From Malus domestica (Eukaryota > Streptophyta > Magnoliopsida > Rosales > Rosaceae), in the NCBI RefSeq assembly GCF_042453785.1, contig NC_091673.1:7399001-7463000 (forward strand): DNA of 64,000 bases, read 5' to 3'. Positions 24,697 to 36,191 of this stretch are shown here, piece by piece. Position numbers and translations under genes: made by a program. The notes under the pieces are model-generated. The model worked only from the letters and a program-made list of their open reading frames with translations. It was not told the DNA's origin and searched no databases. The number at the start of each line of letters is the position of its first letter. Positions within the stretch are counted from its first letter, which is position 1.

Positions 24697-26324
24697 TTTA
24701 TTATTTCATGAGAAAGACAAAATAAATCTTTTTTCTACGTTTTCTTGGCGTTCAGAATTTGAGTTCGTTCGTTGATGAAATCGAAACTGATTGAAATTAG
24801 TTTAACATGTTTGTCTAAGCAGGGGTCCACTTCACTTTTTTTATTGACGAGATTTGCAATGTTCATTCACGTTCCTTTTCTTTTTTCAGATCTTTGGAAT
24901 CTTCTCTTTTTCTCCAGGAATTAGAAAATTGATTTCCCGTTTCATTTTTTGGTTTAACTTTCTTTTTACTTGTAAAAAAAAGTGACACTAGCAGCCAAGC
25001 TCGACCTACCTAGAAAAAAACATCATTCTTAAGTCATTATTTTGCTTTTCAAAAATGATTTGGCAGATGAACTGTGTGAACTGTCTTGAATTACAAGTTT
25101 TACCGTGTTGCTGATAGATGTTTTTGAATGATTTCTTGATATTCATGCGTTGATTGATTCGTTCCTCTAATAAAACTTATGTTTGCACACAAAGTACCGT
25201 TGATTTTTCTTGTAATTAACTGTTTTTAATCAAATTATGATGTTGCTGGTTTATTTTGTTCGGTTGCTGCAGATATTATAATGAGGTCAGGACTGACAGA
25301 TGGAACTTTGATATGTTGCTACCAAAATCTTTATTGCATTTGTTCTATTTACGTAAGTTCGGTTCATGCATGTGTTTCTGCAGAATTGACTGTGAGCAGT
25401 AAGTACCACCAACCGACCAGTTACAATCCATTGTTTTATCGTCACCGACGAAAGTATACAATAATTAAAAGATGGTGTTATCTATACATCTATTTTATTT
25501 CTCACACTTCTTTCAATTTTTGATCATTGGATCGAATAAATAGAAGAAGATCAAACGAACAAAAATTAACAAGGATGTGTGGGTGATAAAAAAAGATGTC
25601 TAAATAGCACAACCCTAATCAAACTATTTGGTGTTCAAAAGTTTAGGGTGTAGGGAGGTTACCTATCTCAGAGCCATGCAAGATCTATCCTTTCATTAAT
25701 GTGGGATTCATTTCTAACATGTTCCCTCACGTGTAGCGAATTTTCAAGCTAACACATAGTCAACACAACTCGAGTAACGTGGATCGCTTGTGGCCATTGA
25801 ACTTCACACGTGGGACAACCTGCTCTGATACCATAAAGAAAATTGAGGTTTCACCATAAAACCAATTAGTAATATGAGAAGTAGTCAAACCACCTATAAG
25901 CACATGCAAGTGTCTCTCCTCTCATCTATGTGGAGTTCATTCTCAACATTTGTTGTTCAAAAGTTTGGGGTTACCCATCTCAGAGTCATGGCATGCTATA
26001 AACTTCTTTGATGACTTACAAAGGGTTCTCAGCCTTTTTTTTAGTTTTTATAGATCACCTACAAAAATAGATAATCAAACTATTTGTACATCACTCAGTA
26101 TTACAGTCTAGTGGTATTCTTCTTTATTTGTAAGTGAAATCTTAAGTTCGAGTCTCGTAGATGACGAATTCGATATCAAATTAGTTGTCCATTGTGTGAC
26201 TTAACCAAACTCTAGCCAAACTTCCCCTCCCTTTAATGTAAAATAAAGATTAGCAAATTCGATACTTAATTAGTTGTTCATTGTGTGGCTTAACTGAACT
26301 CTCATTCATTTTAATGTAAATATA
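24697..26324. other. upstream region of the receptor kinase with repeat debris
   Basis: 24700-25270 is probable promoter and leader DNA. 25500-25620 carries a partial MITE (words GATCGAATAAAT, AAAAATTAACAA, AAATAGCAC shared with 35520-35640). 25625-25995 contains two loosely similar stretches (GTTCAAAAGTTT...TACC.ATCTCAGAG) around a minus-strand TGGTATCAGAGCAGG word, resembling retroelement LTR/primer-site debris. 26095-26324 looks like the 3' part of a SINE. No protein gene. Confidence 0.4.
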
Positions 26325-26340
26325 AATCTTTACTACTACG
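26095..26340 (+). mobile_element. SINE-like element (tRNA-derived)
   Basis: Begins with an A-box-like CAGTCTAGTGGTATTC, then TTGTAAGTGAAATC and a B-box-like GTTCGAGTCTC, then the body word TAGTTGTCCATTGTGTG, which appears twice. The layout fits a tRNA-derived SINE. Ends and target duplication are not clear. Its right part overlaps the breakpoint of the 7.9-kb copy-number difference. Confidence 0.45.
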
Positions 26341-26704
26341 TAGCTTTTAATGTTACGATAATTGTGTCGTTGAGATTTTACTCTTTACATTTAACGGTGC
26401 GGATACAAATTTTGGGAGAAAATGAAGACGCCTGCTAACTGTTTCGTACCCAAGACAAACCCTAGGAGGGATAAAATTCATCTGTATAAGAAAATAGGTG
26501 ATAATATTAGGAGCGGACAAAAAACCACTTGAATTCCATTATTTGATTCGAATTTCAACTAAGAAAGTATAATCTTAAACTGTCTTCCAAAAAAAAAATA
26601 AACAGTATAATCTTAAACCAATTGAACCAAACCACAATCAATTAATTTGGTTTCATTTGACCTTTTAATAAACCGTCCAATATTTAATTTACGACAACTT
26701 TTTT

Positions 26705-26862
26705 TTTTAACAAACAATATTAAAAAAAGAGGATGTACTTAACCTCACAATGGACTAGCAATAATGTGGTTCAAATTCACCTGTAGTAAGAATCGAACCT
26801 AAGATCTCTTACTTACAAATAAAAAGAAATACTACTATACCGTAGTACTAAGTGGCAATTTA
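26705..26862 (-). mobile_element. SINE-like element
   Basis: On the minus strand it reads from TTAGTACTACGGTATAGTAG through TTTGTAAGTAAGAGATCTTA, a B-box-like GGTTCGATTCT, then CACATTATTGCTAGTCCATTG and GTGAGGTTAAG. Same general plan as the element at 26095. Repeated in copy 2 at about 52150-52305. Confidence 0.5.
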
Positions 26863-27302
26863 CGAAAACTTTCACACATGTAAGAAAATTTAGTTGCGTT
26901 GTGCCAGTTTAATTCTTGAACTACACCAAACCAAATTGTGATGCTAACGTTGATTCAGTTGTGATTTGAGGCATAAACTTAATCGAACTCAACTCAACTC
27001 AACCATGCTCACTCTAAATACATGTACATATTTACATAACGTATTACAACTAAATATGCAATGAAGTTTATCGACGATATTTTAACAATCATATCAACCG
27101 CATATTGATAACTATTAAGTCAACGCATCAAGGCAACATTATCAAAACTTCGTGTCACATAAAAATATCGCGGTTAATTGTAAGGTAGAAAAATATGTTA
27201 ACTACCCATAAATATGATATATTTAGTATGAATCTCACCCTACGTGAGAGATGTAATTAACAATTTGTCGAAGCTTATATAATCATAATAACAGGCTCTT
27301 TA

Positions 27303-27505
27303 AGGAAATGGATCTCCATTTTTTTTTAAAAAAAGGGACATCCTTTAGACCGTTAGATCTAGCTTTAATGAAATTATGTGGTTGAGATTAAATTACAGGC
27401 CACAGAATCTCAACAATATAATTTCATTAAAGTTAGATCTAACGGTCAAGAGAGTGTCTTTTTTTTTTTTTTAAATGAGGATCCATTCCCTTAAAGGCTT
27501 CCATC
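27303..27505. mobile_element. MITE with about 85-bp inverted ends
   Basis: The arms GGACATCCTTTAGACCGTTAGA and TCTAACGGTCAAGAGAGTGTC, followed inward by CTTTAATGAAATTAT and its inverse ATAATTTCATTAAAG, form a near-complete foldback with a short centre. No coding capacity. The same element is at about 52744-52945 in copy 2, so it predates the duplication. Confidence 0.7.
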
Positions 27506-27552
27506 ATAATAGTAAACAATTAAAAACGTAACCGGAAACCTGGACGATTATG

Positions 27553-27770
27553 AATGGACAACGATTGTCTGTCCTCCCACTTCTCGTGCCCTTCTGTTTG
27601 TGTGGTCACGGTTAAGCCACATCAACATTTTATATTACTATTCATTTTTATCCTATTATCTTTATAAAAAAATAATATAAAATGTTAACGTATCTTAACC
27701 GTTATCACACAAAACAGGAAAGCATGAAAGGATATAAGAAGTAAGAGGACAGACAATTCTTTTCCATTAT
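27553..27770. mobile_element. MITE with long inverted ends
   Basis: The left arm has GGACAACGATTGTCTGTCCT and GTGTGGTCACGGTTAAG; the right arm carries the inverse (CTTAACCGTTATCACAC...AGGACAGACAATTCTTTTCC). The 220-bp foldback also occurs in copy 2 at about 52997-53215. No gene. 27771-28392 after it is AT-rich, with a partial SINE body (TTACATTATTAGTAGCCCACC) near 28285. Confidence 0.6.
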
Positions 27771-28397
27771 GAAAAGCATCTTTAGTGAAAGAAAAGGAAG
27801 CAAGATTAAATATCCTCTTTTGCTTTTAAAATTGGCTTTTGCTTTTGCTTTTGCTTACAGCGAAATATCTTTTCCTTTCTGATATGCCCTTTGGACCAAC
27901 TTGTTTCCAGCTTTTCTCAACTTCGAAAAAGTATGAAGATGATGCCTTCATGCCTTCCTTTTCTGTATTGGATGCATACAATCCATCCTCTATTCCTTTG
28001 GTCCACCATCTCTATAATCATCAATAACTAGCCTTTAGCGCGTGCATGAGATATTTTTTAAATTACGACATGTTATTGCGATTTATATATTTTAAATGTA
28101 TTTATATACGTAAATTTGATAAAAAAAAAAGTCAAATATTTTAAGTAAATGAAAAATTTTAGATCATACTAAAAGAAACCTCTTATAAACCAATTAAACC
28201 AATTGAATTCATATAATAAAATTGGTCTCTATAAATTTTATAATAAGAAAAGAGAAAAAAATATTTAATGAATAATTGATTGAATTACATTATTAGTAGC
28301 CCACCCCCCCTTCCCGTTAATGTAGATACTAATATTTTGTTAAAAAAAATAATCATTTGACAACTAATTTAATCACATTATTATCAGCATGTGAAAG

Positions 28398-29888
28398 TGT
28401 CACAGCCCGTTCCGGAATTTTCATATTCGTGGATATGAAATGACGGAATTGCCCTTAACGGTTGCTAAGGTACGTGTGACACATAAGTTGATTATTGTAT
28501 ACTTTCCTAAGTTTTTTTTGGAAAAAAAAATCAAGTTGGATTAAGAGTTGTTTACAATTTGTGTGGTTAGGGAATTAAAGTATGGTTGTTTTGGGTGGAC
28601 CACACACACACGGGACATACCCTCACCACGTGCCCTCTCTCTCCTCCCTCGCAATTCACTCTCTCTTCCTCCCTTCGAATTGTACGGACAAGGCACCAAA
28701 CCCTCAAATCTTCACGGATCGACGCCAAAAAGGTGAGTTTCTTCATCCTTACAACCTCTTGAGTTGAGGTACCATTTTTAGAACTGGAAACCTTCGAAAT
28801 CACGTCAAACCTGTAACCCATTTTGAAATCATTGTTCATGCACACGTGAAATGTGGATTTTCAGGGAATTCTAAGCTTACAGGGAACTTAGTGAGGTCCC
28901 AAGGAAGCTCGGAGCTTAGTTTGAAGGTTTTGGACGTCGGGATCGTAGGGTTCGATGTTGTATTGATGATGTGAATTGTGTTGAGAGCTCATAACCTGCA
29001 CCCTGGTATTAGTGCTTATATTATTCACCCCGCACCACACGCTCACCTTGGATTCAAGTAGGTGCATGTCGTACAGACCATTAGAGGGTTCCGACATGTC
29101 GTACAGACCATTAGAGGTGGTTCCGACTTGTAGGTGATTTTAGATTATTATACAGCTATTGATGAGAGAAGCACTAGAGCGTATTCCTACACCTTTCTTA
29201 TCGTACAGACTACTTCAGGTAGTTCCGATTTATGTGCAGAGTAGCGCCGTACAGGTCACTGTGGTGACTCCGGTTGGTTGGATATTGAGCTATAGAATTA
29301 ACCATACAAGATAGTTGCAGGATTTCCGGTTGATTCATTATTTCACTTGTTATATTGACGCATTCTTATTCTGTTGTTGACGTTTATAGCATAGCATACT
29401 TTCTGGTTTTTGATAAAGATTGGTGATTTGAGATATTTGAAGAATTATATGCATATTATGTTATTTTATGGGAAAGTATACAGGTTTTACAGCGAGGGGT
29501 TAGAAATGTTATAAAATGAAATGTTTTCGAAAAGCTTGTTTTACTGACCCACTCAATCTTGTCTTGCACCCCTCCAGGTTCTAGTTAGCTGTGTTGGTGG
29601 CTCACGAGGATTTTCCCACGGCGTTCTGACAGACTACTTAAATGTAGGACTCACCTTCGAGTGTTGTAATTTGGTAATGGTCCTACTTGACTGCACTTAG
29701 TACTTATGCTCTGAATATGTGTGTTTCACACTTAAACTCACTCTAGCATGTTAGTTGTATATTATTGCTAGTAGTTGGTTTTTATTCCTTCATATTTCTC
29801 TTATCTTATTACTTCAGCGTCGCACTTTTAGTTACGTCATACTCACGTGACGGCCAGCACGCCTTGATTCTAGGATCAGGGTGTGTTA
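28398..29888. mobile_element. solo LTR of about 1.49 kb with 5-bp target duplication
   Basis: Starts TGTCACAGCCCGTTCC and ends GATCAGGGTGTGTTA. It is flanked on both sides by GAAAG (28393-28397 and 29889-29893), a 5-bp target-site duplication, with no internal retroelement DNA: the mark of a solo LTR left by LTR-LTR recombination. Inside, at 29065-29280, are four diverged copies of a 30-32 bp word containing CGTACAGAC and GTTCCGA. Copy 2 has the same solo LTR with the same GAAAG at 53842-55334, so it predates the duplication. The style suggests a Ty3/gypsy LTR, but no coding region is left to confirm that. Confidence 0.8.
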
Positions 29889-30929
29889 GAAAGATTTTTT
29901 TATAACTGGCATTACACGCCCTTTAAGATGTTTTGAACATGTTTAAAAATAGAAAAATTGAATCACATTATTGATAGCCTATTGTGAGGTACTATTTAAA
30001 AAAAAAAAACATCACAAAAAAATTAAATGTTAAAAAAATATTATTAAAATGATGAAACTGCCCTGGTCTTATTTGATGCATTATTTTGGAATGCCTTTGA
30101 AGTTTTTTGTCTTGAGGGCATTTTTATCCAAATATTTTTGTTTAAGCTTGGTGACACCAAAAACAATATTCACCATTTGTGTTCTCTTTATATCAATCTA
30201 ATAATAACCCAAACAATCTTATAGGAAAGCAATAAATATAATATTTATTTATCTGCGCTACAAGTTTACAGTTTCATATTTTTTTCAACTTATTTAACTG
30301 ACGAGTTTGATACATAAAACTAACTGATTATGTGAGTTGAGCTAAGTCTCAGACAACTTAGAGTATAATATCATCATATAACAGAATAAAAATAAAATTT
30401 GAATCTAATATATGAAAAAAAAAAAAAAAAAACTTGAAAGTGCTTCTTAAAGAACAATATGGGTAAATTTTTGAAAAGTTTTTAAGCTTTTATGTGTCAA
30501 ATGTATCTAGACGGTTTAGTTAAAAAATAACACGTTTAGCACAAAATATAAGCAAATATGAGTAGTGTTTAAAATGCTCAAGAAATATTCTAAAAATTAA
30601 AGATCGATATGAAAAGGGGGTGAACTGCAAAAATCATCATATATCGATGAGATATAAAAAAATCAATGAATATCGATGATATTTACAGATTCACTATAGA
30701 AATTTGCCATAACCTATTGCAGATTTTGATCTTTTGATTATTTTTTTCTTTCTAATTTCGACTAAATTTGAATGAGTTGATATACCCACCCTATTGCAAA
30801 TTCCATAATTTCTGTTGAAGACAACTGATATCGATATATCCATTGATATTTTTATAAATTTGTATATTGATGGTTCTACCTATATCGATATTTTAAATAT
30901 AAATGACCAAATATTTCCTAGGAGAAATT

Positions 30930-31129
30930 GAACCCAGATCCTCTCTGGATCTAAAAAAACTGAGCCTAAGGATCAAATAATTCGGACCGTTGAAATTTGA
31001 TCCAATGGCTACAAATAGAGGTTCCCTCTAAAAGTTATAATAATTATTGTCGTTAGATCAAATTTTAACTGTCCGGATCATTTGATCCTTAAGCTTAGTT
31101 TTTTTTAGATCTGGAGAGGATCTGGGTTC
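30930..31129. mobile_element. Mutator-like MITE with 9-bp target duplication
   Basis: A 200-bp foldback with ends GAACCCAGATCCTCTCTGGA and its inverse; arms of about 75 bp including AAGGATCAAAT and AAATTTGATC. Flanked by the perfect 9-bp repeat GGAGAAATT (30921-30929 and 31130-31138), the target size of Mutator-like elements. Copy 2 keeps the element and both flanks at 56372-56571. Confidence 0.85.
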
Positions 31130-31425
31130 GGAGAAATTAATTCATTCTCATTTGAGTAGATAGATGTAAAATCACCATTTACTGTGTACAAAGTTGTTGC
31201 GGACTTGCAGGGCCCATCACACGAGATGATCTGCTTTGTATCTCTATTGGGCCCAGATGTCTATATCAAGACACAACACAGCTAAAACTTCAAAGTAAAT
31301 GATGGGCTGAAGTCCATTCTAAGGGTCCACTATGTCTGACACCTACACTTGGTCACTATTAATTACTTATGGCCCCACACGCTATACACGCATCAACCAG
31401 TTGAGTCGTGGCGTTTTTTAAGGTG

Positions 31426-31668
31426 CGGACCGAACTTTGCGGCCCTTTAGTTCGGTAAGAAATCCTCTTCAGATATATTCTATCAAAGTCTACTAGTTAA
31501 TTAATCTGGGTTCTTGAAATTTGATTTAACGGTTAAAATTATTATAAATTTTAAAAGGATCTCCTGTTTGTAACCGTTGGATCAAATTTCAAGGGTCCAA
31601 AATAATTGATTGGTGGACTTTGGTCGAAGAGATCCGAAGATAATCTATTTCCCTTAAGTTCGGACCAA
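31426..31668. mobile_element. MITE with inverted ends
   Basis: GTTCGGTAAGAAATCCTCTTC near the left end is inverted near the right end (GAAGATAATCTATTTCCCTTA), with AAATTTGATTTAACGGTTA against TAACCGTTGGATCAAATTT inside. Copy 2 carries it at about 56871-57108. The DNA up to 33038 that follows contains no other feature except the (CT)n leader at 32815-32840. Confidence 0.55.
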
Positions 31669-32814
31669 TTAACACCCATTAAATCGTTGACTTGCGAACG
31701 GACGATTGTGTATCTACGTTTACATCAACGACTCAAAGTCACTTATATTCGCATTGGTAGGTCATGCTAGCATAATTCAATTCATTATGGTAAGATAGTA
31801 ACGCTAAGGATGTACGTAGCTGTCCACTATTGATGTCATATATGCAATAATCTCTACTTAAGCAATTACTAATAATTTATCTGTTACATATTTTTTTTGA
31901 AAAAATTTCAGTGGTATGAGAAAAATTTAATTGATAACGAAAAAAGTTACATCTAATCAGGAGAATTTACCTACTACATAATATTCTCTTTTAATTTGTT
32001 CATTTCACAAATTAGTAAAAAAAAAAGAGAGAGATTGTATAAGAAGAAGGCATCATGTCCTAAAAGTTAAAACTAATAGGACTCGAATTTTAACTTTTAA
32101 TTTTTTTCTTAAGAAATTCTTATTCTCAATACATTATGCGTTTATTAACACATAAAGAATAAAAAGTGAGTCATATGTGAAAGATATGTACTTCATTTTC
32201 GATTTCAACCTATAATACCCGTATTACCCTCGTATCATTCGCATACTTAAAAATGTTAGTAAACATAGGTGTGATCGATCAAATTGTCATGTAATTTGAG
32301 TGAAAATATAATTAATTTTTATGAGCGGAATATATACTATTAATAAAACTAAGGTATATTATAAAATACCATTACATGGATTACCAACATAGATTTAAGG
32401 AGGAGCTTGGTAGTTGATACCTTGATTAATAATATCAGCTAGTACCAAAAGTGGGTGGTTTTATTCTTTGACAACATTGATTAAGGAGGTGTTTAATCCA
32501 AAGTATCAATTATCAAAAGTCAGAGTTGGTCTTGGAGTTGGATGGAAAGGGTAATTGGGAATCCAAACCTCCCTCGCTAAGTCGATAAAATAATATGAAG
32601 AGAAAACATGAAAATAAGAATGAAATTTTTTTCAATGCATCTGAAACACGGAATAATAGTCATAAACTCTTTTTTTTCAAATGTATCTATCTATATGATA
32701 ATAACATAACGTATGAGCTCAGTGTTCTTATCACACTAATCAATCTCTCAACGAGAAGGCATCCCTTTCTTTCCTTGTAGTGTGAAAGGTTTGATCACTA
32801 AGCAAAGCCTTTGC

Positions 32815-32840
32815 CTCTCTCTCTCTCTCTCTCTCTCTTC
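32815..32840. repeat. (CT)12 microsatellite in the RING gene leader
   Basis: Twelve CT units about 200 bp upstream of the RING start at 33039. The run has exactly the same unit count in copy 2 (58261-58284), which is unusual for a fast-mutating repeat in two otherwise 1% diverged copies. It creates a spurious Ser/Leu-rich open frame at 32782-33228. Confidence 0.85.
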
Positions 32841-33038
32841 CCTGTTTTTCTTATTAACCCCACCATCAAATGTCCCCAACCTGCAACAGATTCACCAACA
32901 AAAACTAAAAAACAAACTAACTCCTACGGAAAAACAAAAGTCACTCTTTTCATCTTATCCCCCACCCTCTTTCCTCCCTCTATTCCCTTCTCTTTCTGTT
33001 CTTCCATCCCAAAATTCAAGTGAGAAGAGAAAGAACAT

Positions 33039-34514
33039 ATGTGGCAAGCTCATGCCTGCAAGTCTTCTTATGGAGAATCCATCAAAGCTCTTGAAGCTGA
33101 TATCCAACATGCCAATACCTTGTGAGTCTCTTTTTTCTCTAATTTTTTTTTTTTTGTTGGTGATCAATCAAAACTGTGGAATAATCCATATGCATTTTCC
33201 TCTTCTGGGTAGTTTGTTGGGTAGTTAATCCAACTGAATTGTGGTTGTTGGGTAGTGCTTATCATTTGAGAGAGAAGGTAAAGTTGGATTTTTTTTTCCC
33301 TAAACATTTAAGTTCGATACTGTTTCCTTAAGGCTTTTTATGTGAGAAATTTTCCAGCTTTATATACATTACTGCTTTTATGTTGCCAATTTAATTGCTT
33401 CTCTGGAAAAAAAAGAAAAATCCCACAGGCTGTTCTTATTTTTCTACCCAAATGAAGCTCAAATATTTTTTGATTTTTTTTTTCCATTTGTTTTTGGGAT
33501 GGATTTTGTTGCAGGGCAGCTGCTCTTCCCAGAGATTATGGTGGGAACTGTATCCAAATGAGATTGTCTTACAGCCCCTTTGCACCTTTCTTCCTGTATC
33601 TCATTGAATGGATGGATTGTAGTTGCACTGATGTACTTCCCAATTATTTAGGCCTTCTCCACATCCTTGTACACAAGGTGGGCTGCTCTTCCGTTTCATG
33701 CTTTATTCGTTTTACTTCCCAGTTGCCTGCTGCAGAAAGACAATCTTTTGTTTCCTAAAGACCGAAATTAAGCTTTACGATATTGTACAGGTATATGTCG
33801 ATGGGATGCCTTCATTGTCCTCCAAAGAACAGAAGGTCACTTTAAGGGAATTTTACGGTATGTTATTCTCTTGTTAGCTTCTTATTGAAAACATACCGGT
33901 TCTTGGAAGAATTGTTTTTGACATAGCGGTGAATTCTGCTGGAAATCAATGCAGCTGTAATATACCCTTATCTTAGGCAACTTGAAGGCGAATTTAACGA
34001 ACTGGAAGATAATAATAATAAGAGAAGTCGATGCACAGATGTTTTGGGCAGAAAGAGGATGGAAGACCAAAGGAAGCTTTCGGATAAAGATCTTGAGAGA
34101 GAAGATGAATGTGGGATATGCATGGAAAACTGTACAAAGATGGTGTTGCCTGACTGTGGGCATTCCATGTGCCTCACCTGCTTCCATGATTGGTATGATC
34201 AATTTCCATCTTCACTTGTTTGCTTATTAGCGAACTGAAAATCATTTTGCTTACCGGTGAGGTAACCTGTGGAAAATATTTATTCTGTAATGTGCCTGAT
34301 TTGCAGGAATGCAAGATCGAAATCCTGCCCTTTTTGCCGCGGCAGCCTAAAGAGTGTTAGCTCCAGAGATTTGTGGGTTCTCACTAGCATCGGTGATGTT
34401 ATTGATGCAGTAACCCTTGCGCAGGAGAACCTAAGACGTTTCTATCTTTATATTGAAAATCTACCTGTAATTGTGCCGGCAACGCATATTGTGGTATACG
34501 ATTACATGCTCTGA
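33039..34514 (+). CDS. RING-HC E3 ubiquitin ligase, AIRP2/At3g47160 family (paralogue 2, copy 1)
   Basis: Five exons: 33039-33121, 33515-33677, 33791-33857, 33955-34192 and 34307-34514, all GT-AG and in phase, giving 252 residues. N-terminus MWQAHACKSSYGESIKALEA has the family motif; then a hydrophobic segment (FAPFFLYLIEW), the VYVDG...LREFYA block, and a C3HC4 RING (CGIC...LPDCGHSMCLTC...CPFC) near residues 162-197 with all ligands present. The tail LRRFYLYIENLP is typical. By memory it is closer to At3g47160/At5g58787 than to AIRP2 itself. Predicted cytosolic ubiquitin ligase; ABA or stress role is only a family inference. Every base, introns included, matches the copy at 58485-59960 as far as I can read. 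Confidence 0.9.
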
Positions 34515-35465
34515 CTCACAACATGAAGAATGAAGTTGCAAAGTACACAAATTACTCATTACCCCAATGTATATATAGCCTAATATAGGGAAGTTCAATG
34601 TAAACTACCATGCCGGGTTGACGAGCTGTCTCATGGTAGCTGTATATAGTCAACTAAAGTACCGAATGCCTGTTTTCAGACGATAAGCTGGTAGCTTTGG
34701 AGATTCTTGAGTTGCATATGAGACTATGGGAGCATCCTGCCCATCTCCAATGACTAAGGCACCTGCAAGTCTCTGGCGGAAGCCCTGGATATATGTATAT
34801 ATAACAGGTAAGCCTGGCATTCAACTCAGCTTTTTGGAACCTGAGTGTTGGAATGGAAGTAATCATGGTTTCTGCTCAATTACTTGATGATCTCTTATAA
34901 ATTAATGAAGTTTACAGTATTTATATACCACTTGATAACAGAATGTAAGTGCTTATGCTACTGCAATAGAATTATTTCGTTAAGAATGTCATGTCACGAT
35001 GGAACTTCGTTTTAATGAAACTCATTATATATATATATACGAGTTTTAAATCTTCGGTGCATTGGAGATGCTCTCAGTAGAGTCATAGTAAGATTAACCT
35101 CGAGGGAGTTGGTTTAATGGCCAGGATTTTGTTTAAAAAAGCAACAATCCTGAGCTTGATTGTGCTCCAATCCAGCTCTACAAGTCGCCATCAGTAGATT
35201 TTCCCCGCTGAGCATCGGTCAATGTAGGACGAGAGATTGGCTGTGCCGTGAAGATAGCAGAATGCTCGAAGAGGGGGTGATTGGGGATACCTTTGTGCCT
35301 ACCTTGTGATGATGAAAACACACATATCATCCCCTCAACAGGAAGCAAACTACTATGCCTTTATGCTAAATCCTGCTGTTTAACATCACTGGATGGCTTT
35401 AAGGGACCTGGTTGAGTAACTTCTGTTACAGCTAAACCAAGGTTGTTTTATGTAGTTATTGGCAT
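34515..35465. other. 3' flank of RING paralogue 2
   Basis: Non-coding DNA, probably including the 3' untranslated region. No second gene seen. It belongs to the stretch that is identical between duplication copies (to 35592), including a short TA run near 35025-35038. Confidence 0.45.
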
Positions 35466-35640
35466 GCAATATTTTTAGGGTGGTGTTGTCCACACCCTCA
35501 TTTTTTACTTCTCATGCACCTCACAATTTTCGGCCGTCGGATCAAATGAATTGAAGAAAATCAATGGACAAAAATTAACAAATAAATGTATACGGGAGAT
35601 AAAAAGAGATGTGTGAATAGCACTATGCTATTTCCATCTG
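35466..35640. mobile_element. MITE
   Basis: Left end GGTGGTGTTGTCCACACCCT and right end AGATGTGTGAATAGCACTATG are loosely inverted. Body words CGGCCGTCGGATCAAATGAA and AAAAATTAACAAATAAATG recur in the fragment at 25520-25620. Present in copy 2 at about 60912-61080. Confidence 0.5.
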
Positions 35641-35808
35641 TGTTATGTCTCACATAATTAAAAAGGGAAAAATATCAGTAATAAAATTGCGCTAAGCCAC
35701 AATATGTTACTAATGTAAATACACAAGCAAAGTTTGTATTAGTGAATTGGTAATAATACGTGACGGTGAGACAATCATACTATAAATCACTCTTAAATTC
35801 CCAAGCAG

Positions 35809-36191
35809 TAGGCCTGGCATTTTGGACCCAACCCGTTAACCCGACCCGACCCAATCCGTTAATATTTGTATTTGGGTGGATGCTTAACGGGTCGGGTCTC
35901 TAACGGATGAACCCGTTAACAACCCGTTAAATAACGGGTCACTTTGGGTCAACCCGTTAGACCTGTTAGGACCCGTTAGCACCCGTTAGTTGAGGATATT
36001 TTAGTAATTTTAGTAAAGTCTTAATAACAAAAAATAAACTTTATGCAAAAAATAATAATAATAATAATTGTTAGTGAATGACCCGTTAGCTTAACGGGTC
36101 AGGTTCGGGTGACCCGTTAGCTTAACAAGTTGGGTTCGGATTATCCGTTAACTTAACGGGTCGGGTTCACCCCGACCCGTTTACAGGTCTA
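35809..36191. mobile_element. hAT-like non-autonomous element rich in ACCCGTTAA words
   Basis: Ends TAGGCCTGGCA and TACAGGTCTA are inverted relatives. The element is flanked by CCAAGCAG (35801-35808) and CCAAGCAA (36192-36199), an 8-bp target duplication with one change, as expected for hAT elements. The interior is full of ACCCGTTA/TAACGGGT and GGGTCGGGT in both directions. Copy 2 (about 61255-61653) has lost the right target repeat and differs more than its surroundings. Confidence 0.65.

Noticed and set aside
25820..25840. Second LTR primer-binding site on the minus strand (TGGTATCAGAGCAGG)
   Set aside because: No TG/CA LTR boundary or interior could be defined around it; left as repeat debris.
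28548..29097. Several 60-90 codon frames conserved in both duplicates (28548-28736, 28567-28845, 28888-29097)
   Set aside because: All lie inside the solo LTR; their retention reflects recent duplication, not coding selection.
32782..33228. 148-codon plus-strand frame rich in Ser, Leu and Pro
   Set aside because: It is created by the (CT)12 run and pyrimidine-rich leader, and overlaps exon 1 of the RING gene in another frame; the duplicate carries the same artefact.
35809..36191. Possible interstitial telomere-like array (TAACGGGT words)
   Set aside because: The words are not in tandem, occur in both orientations and do not match the plant telomere unit; inverted ends and an 8-bp duplication point to a hAT-like element.
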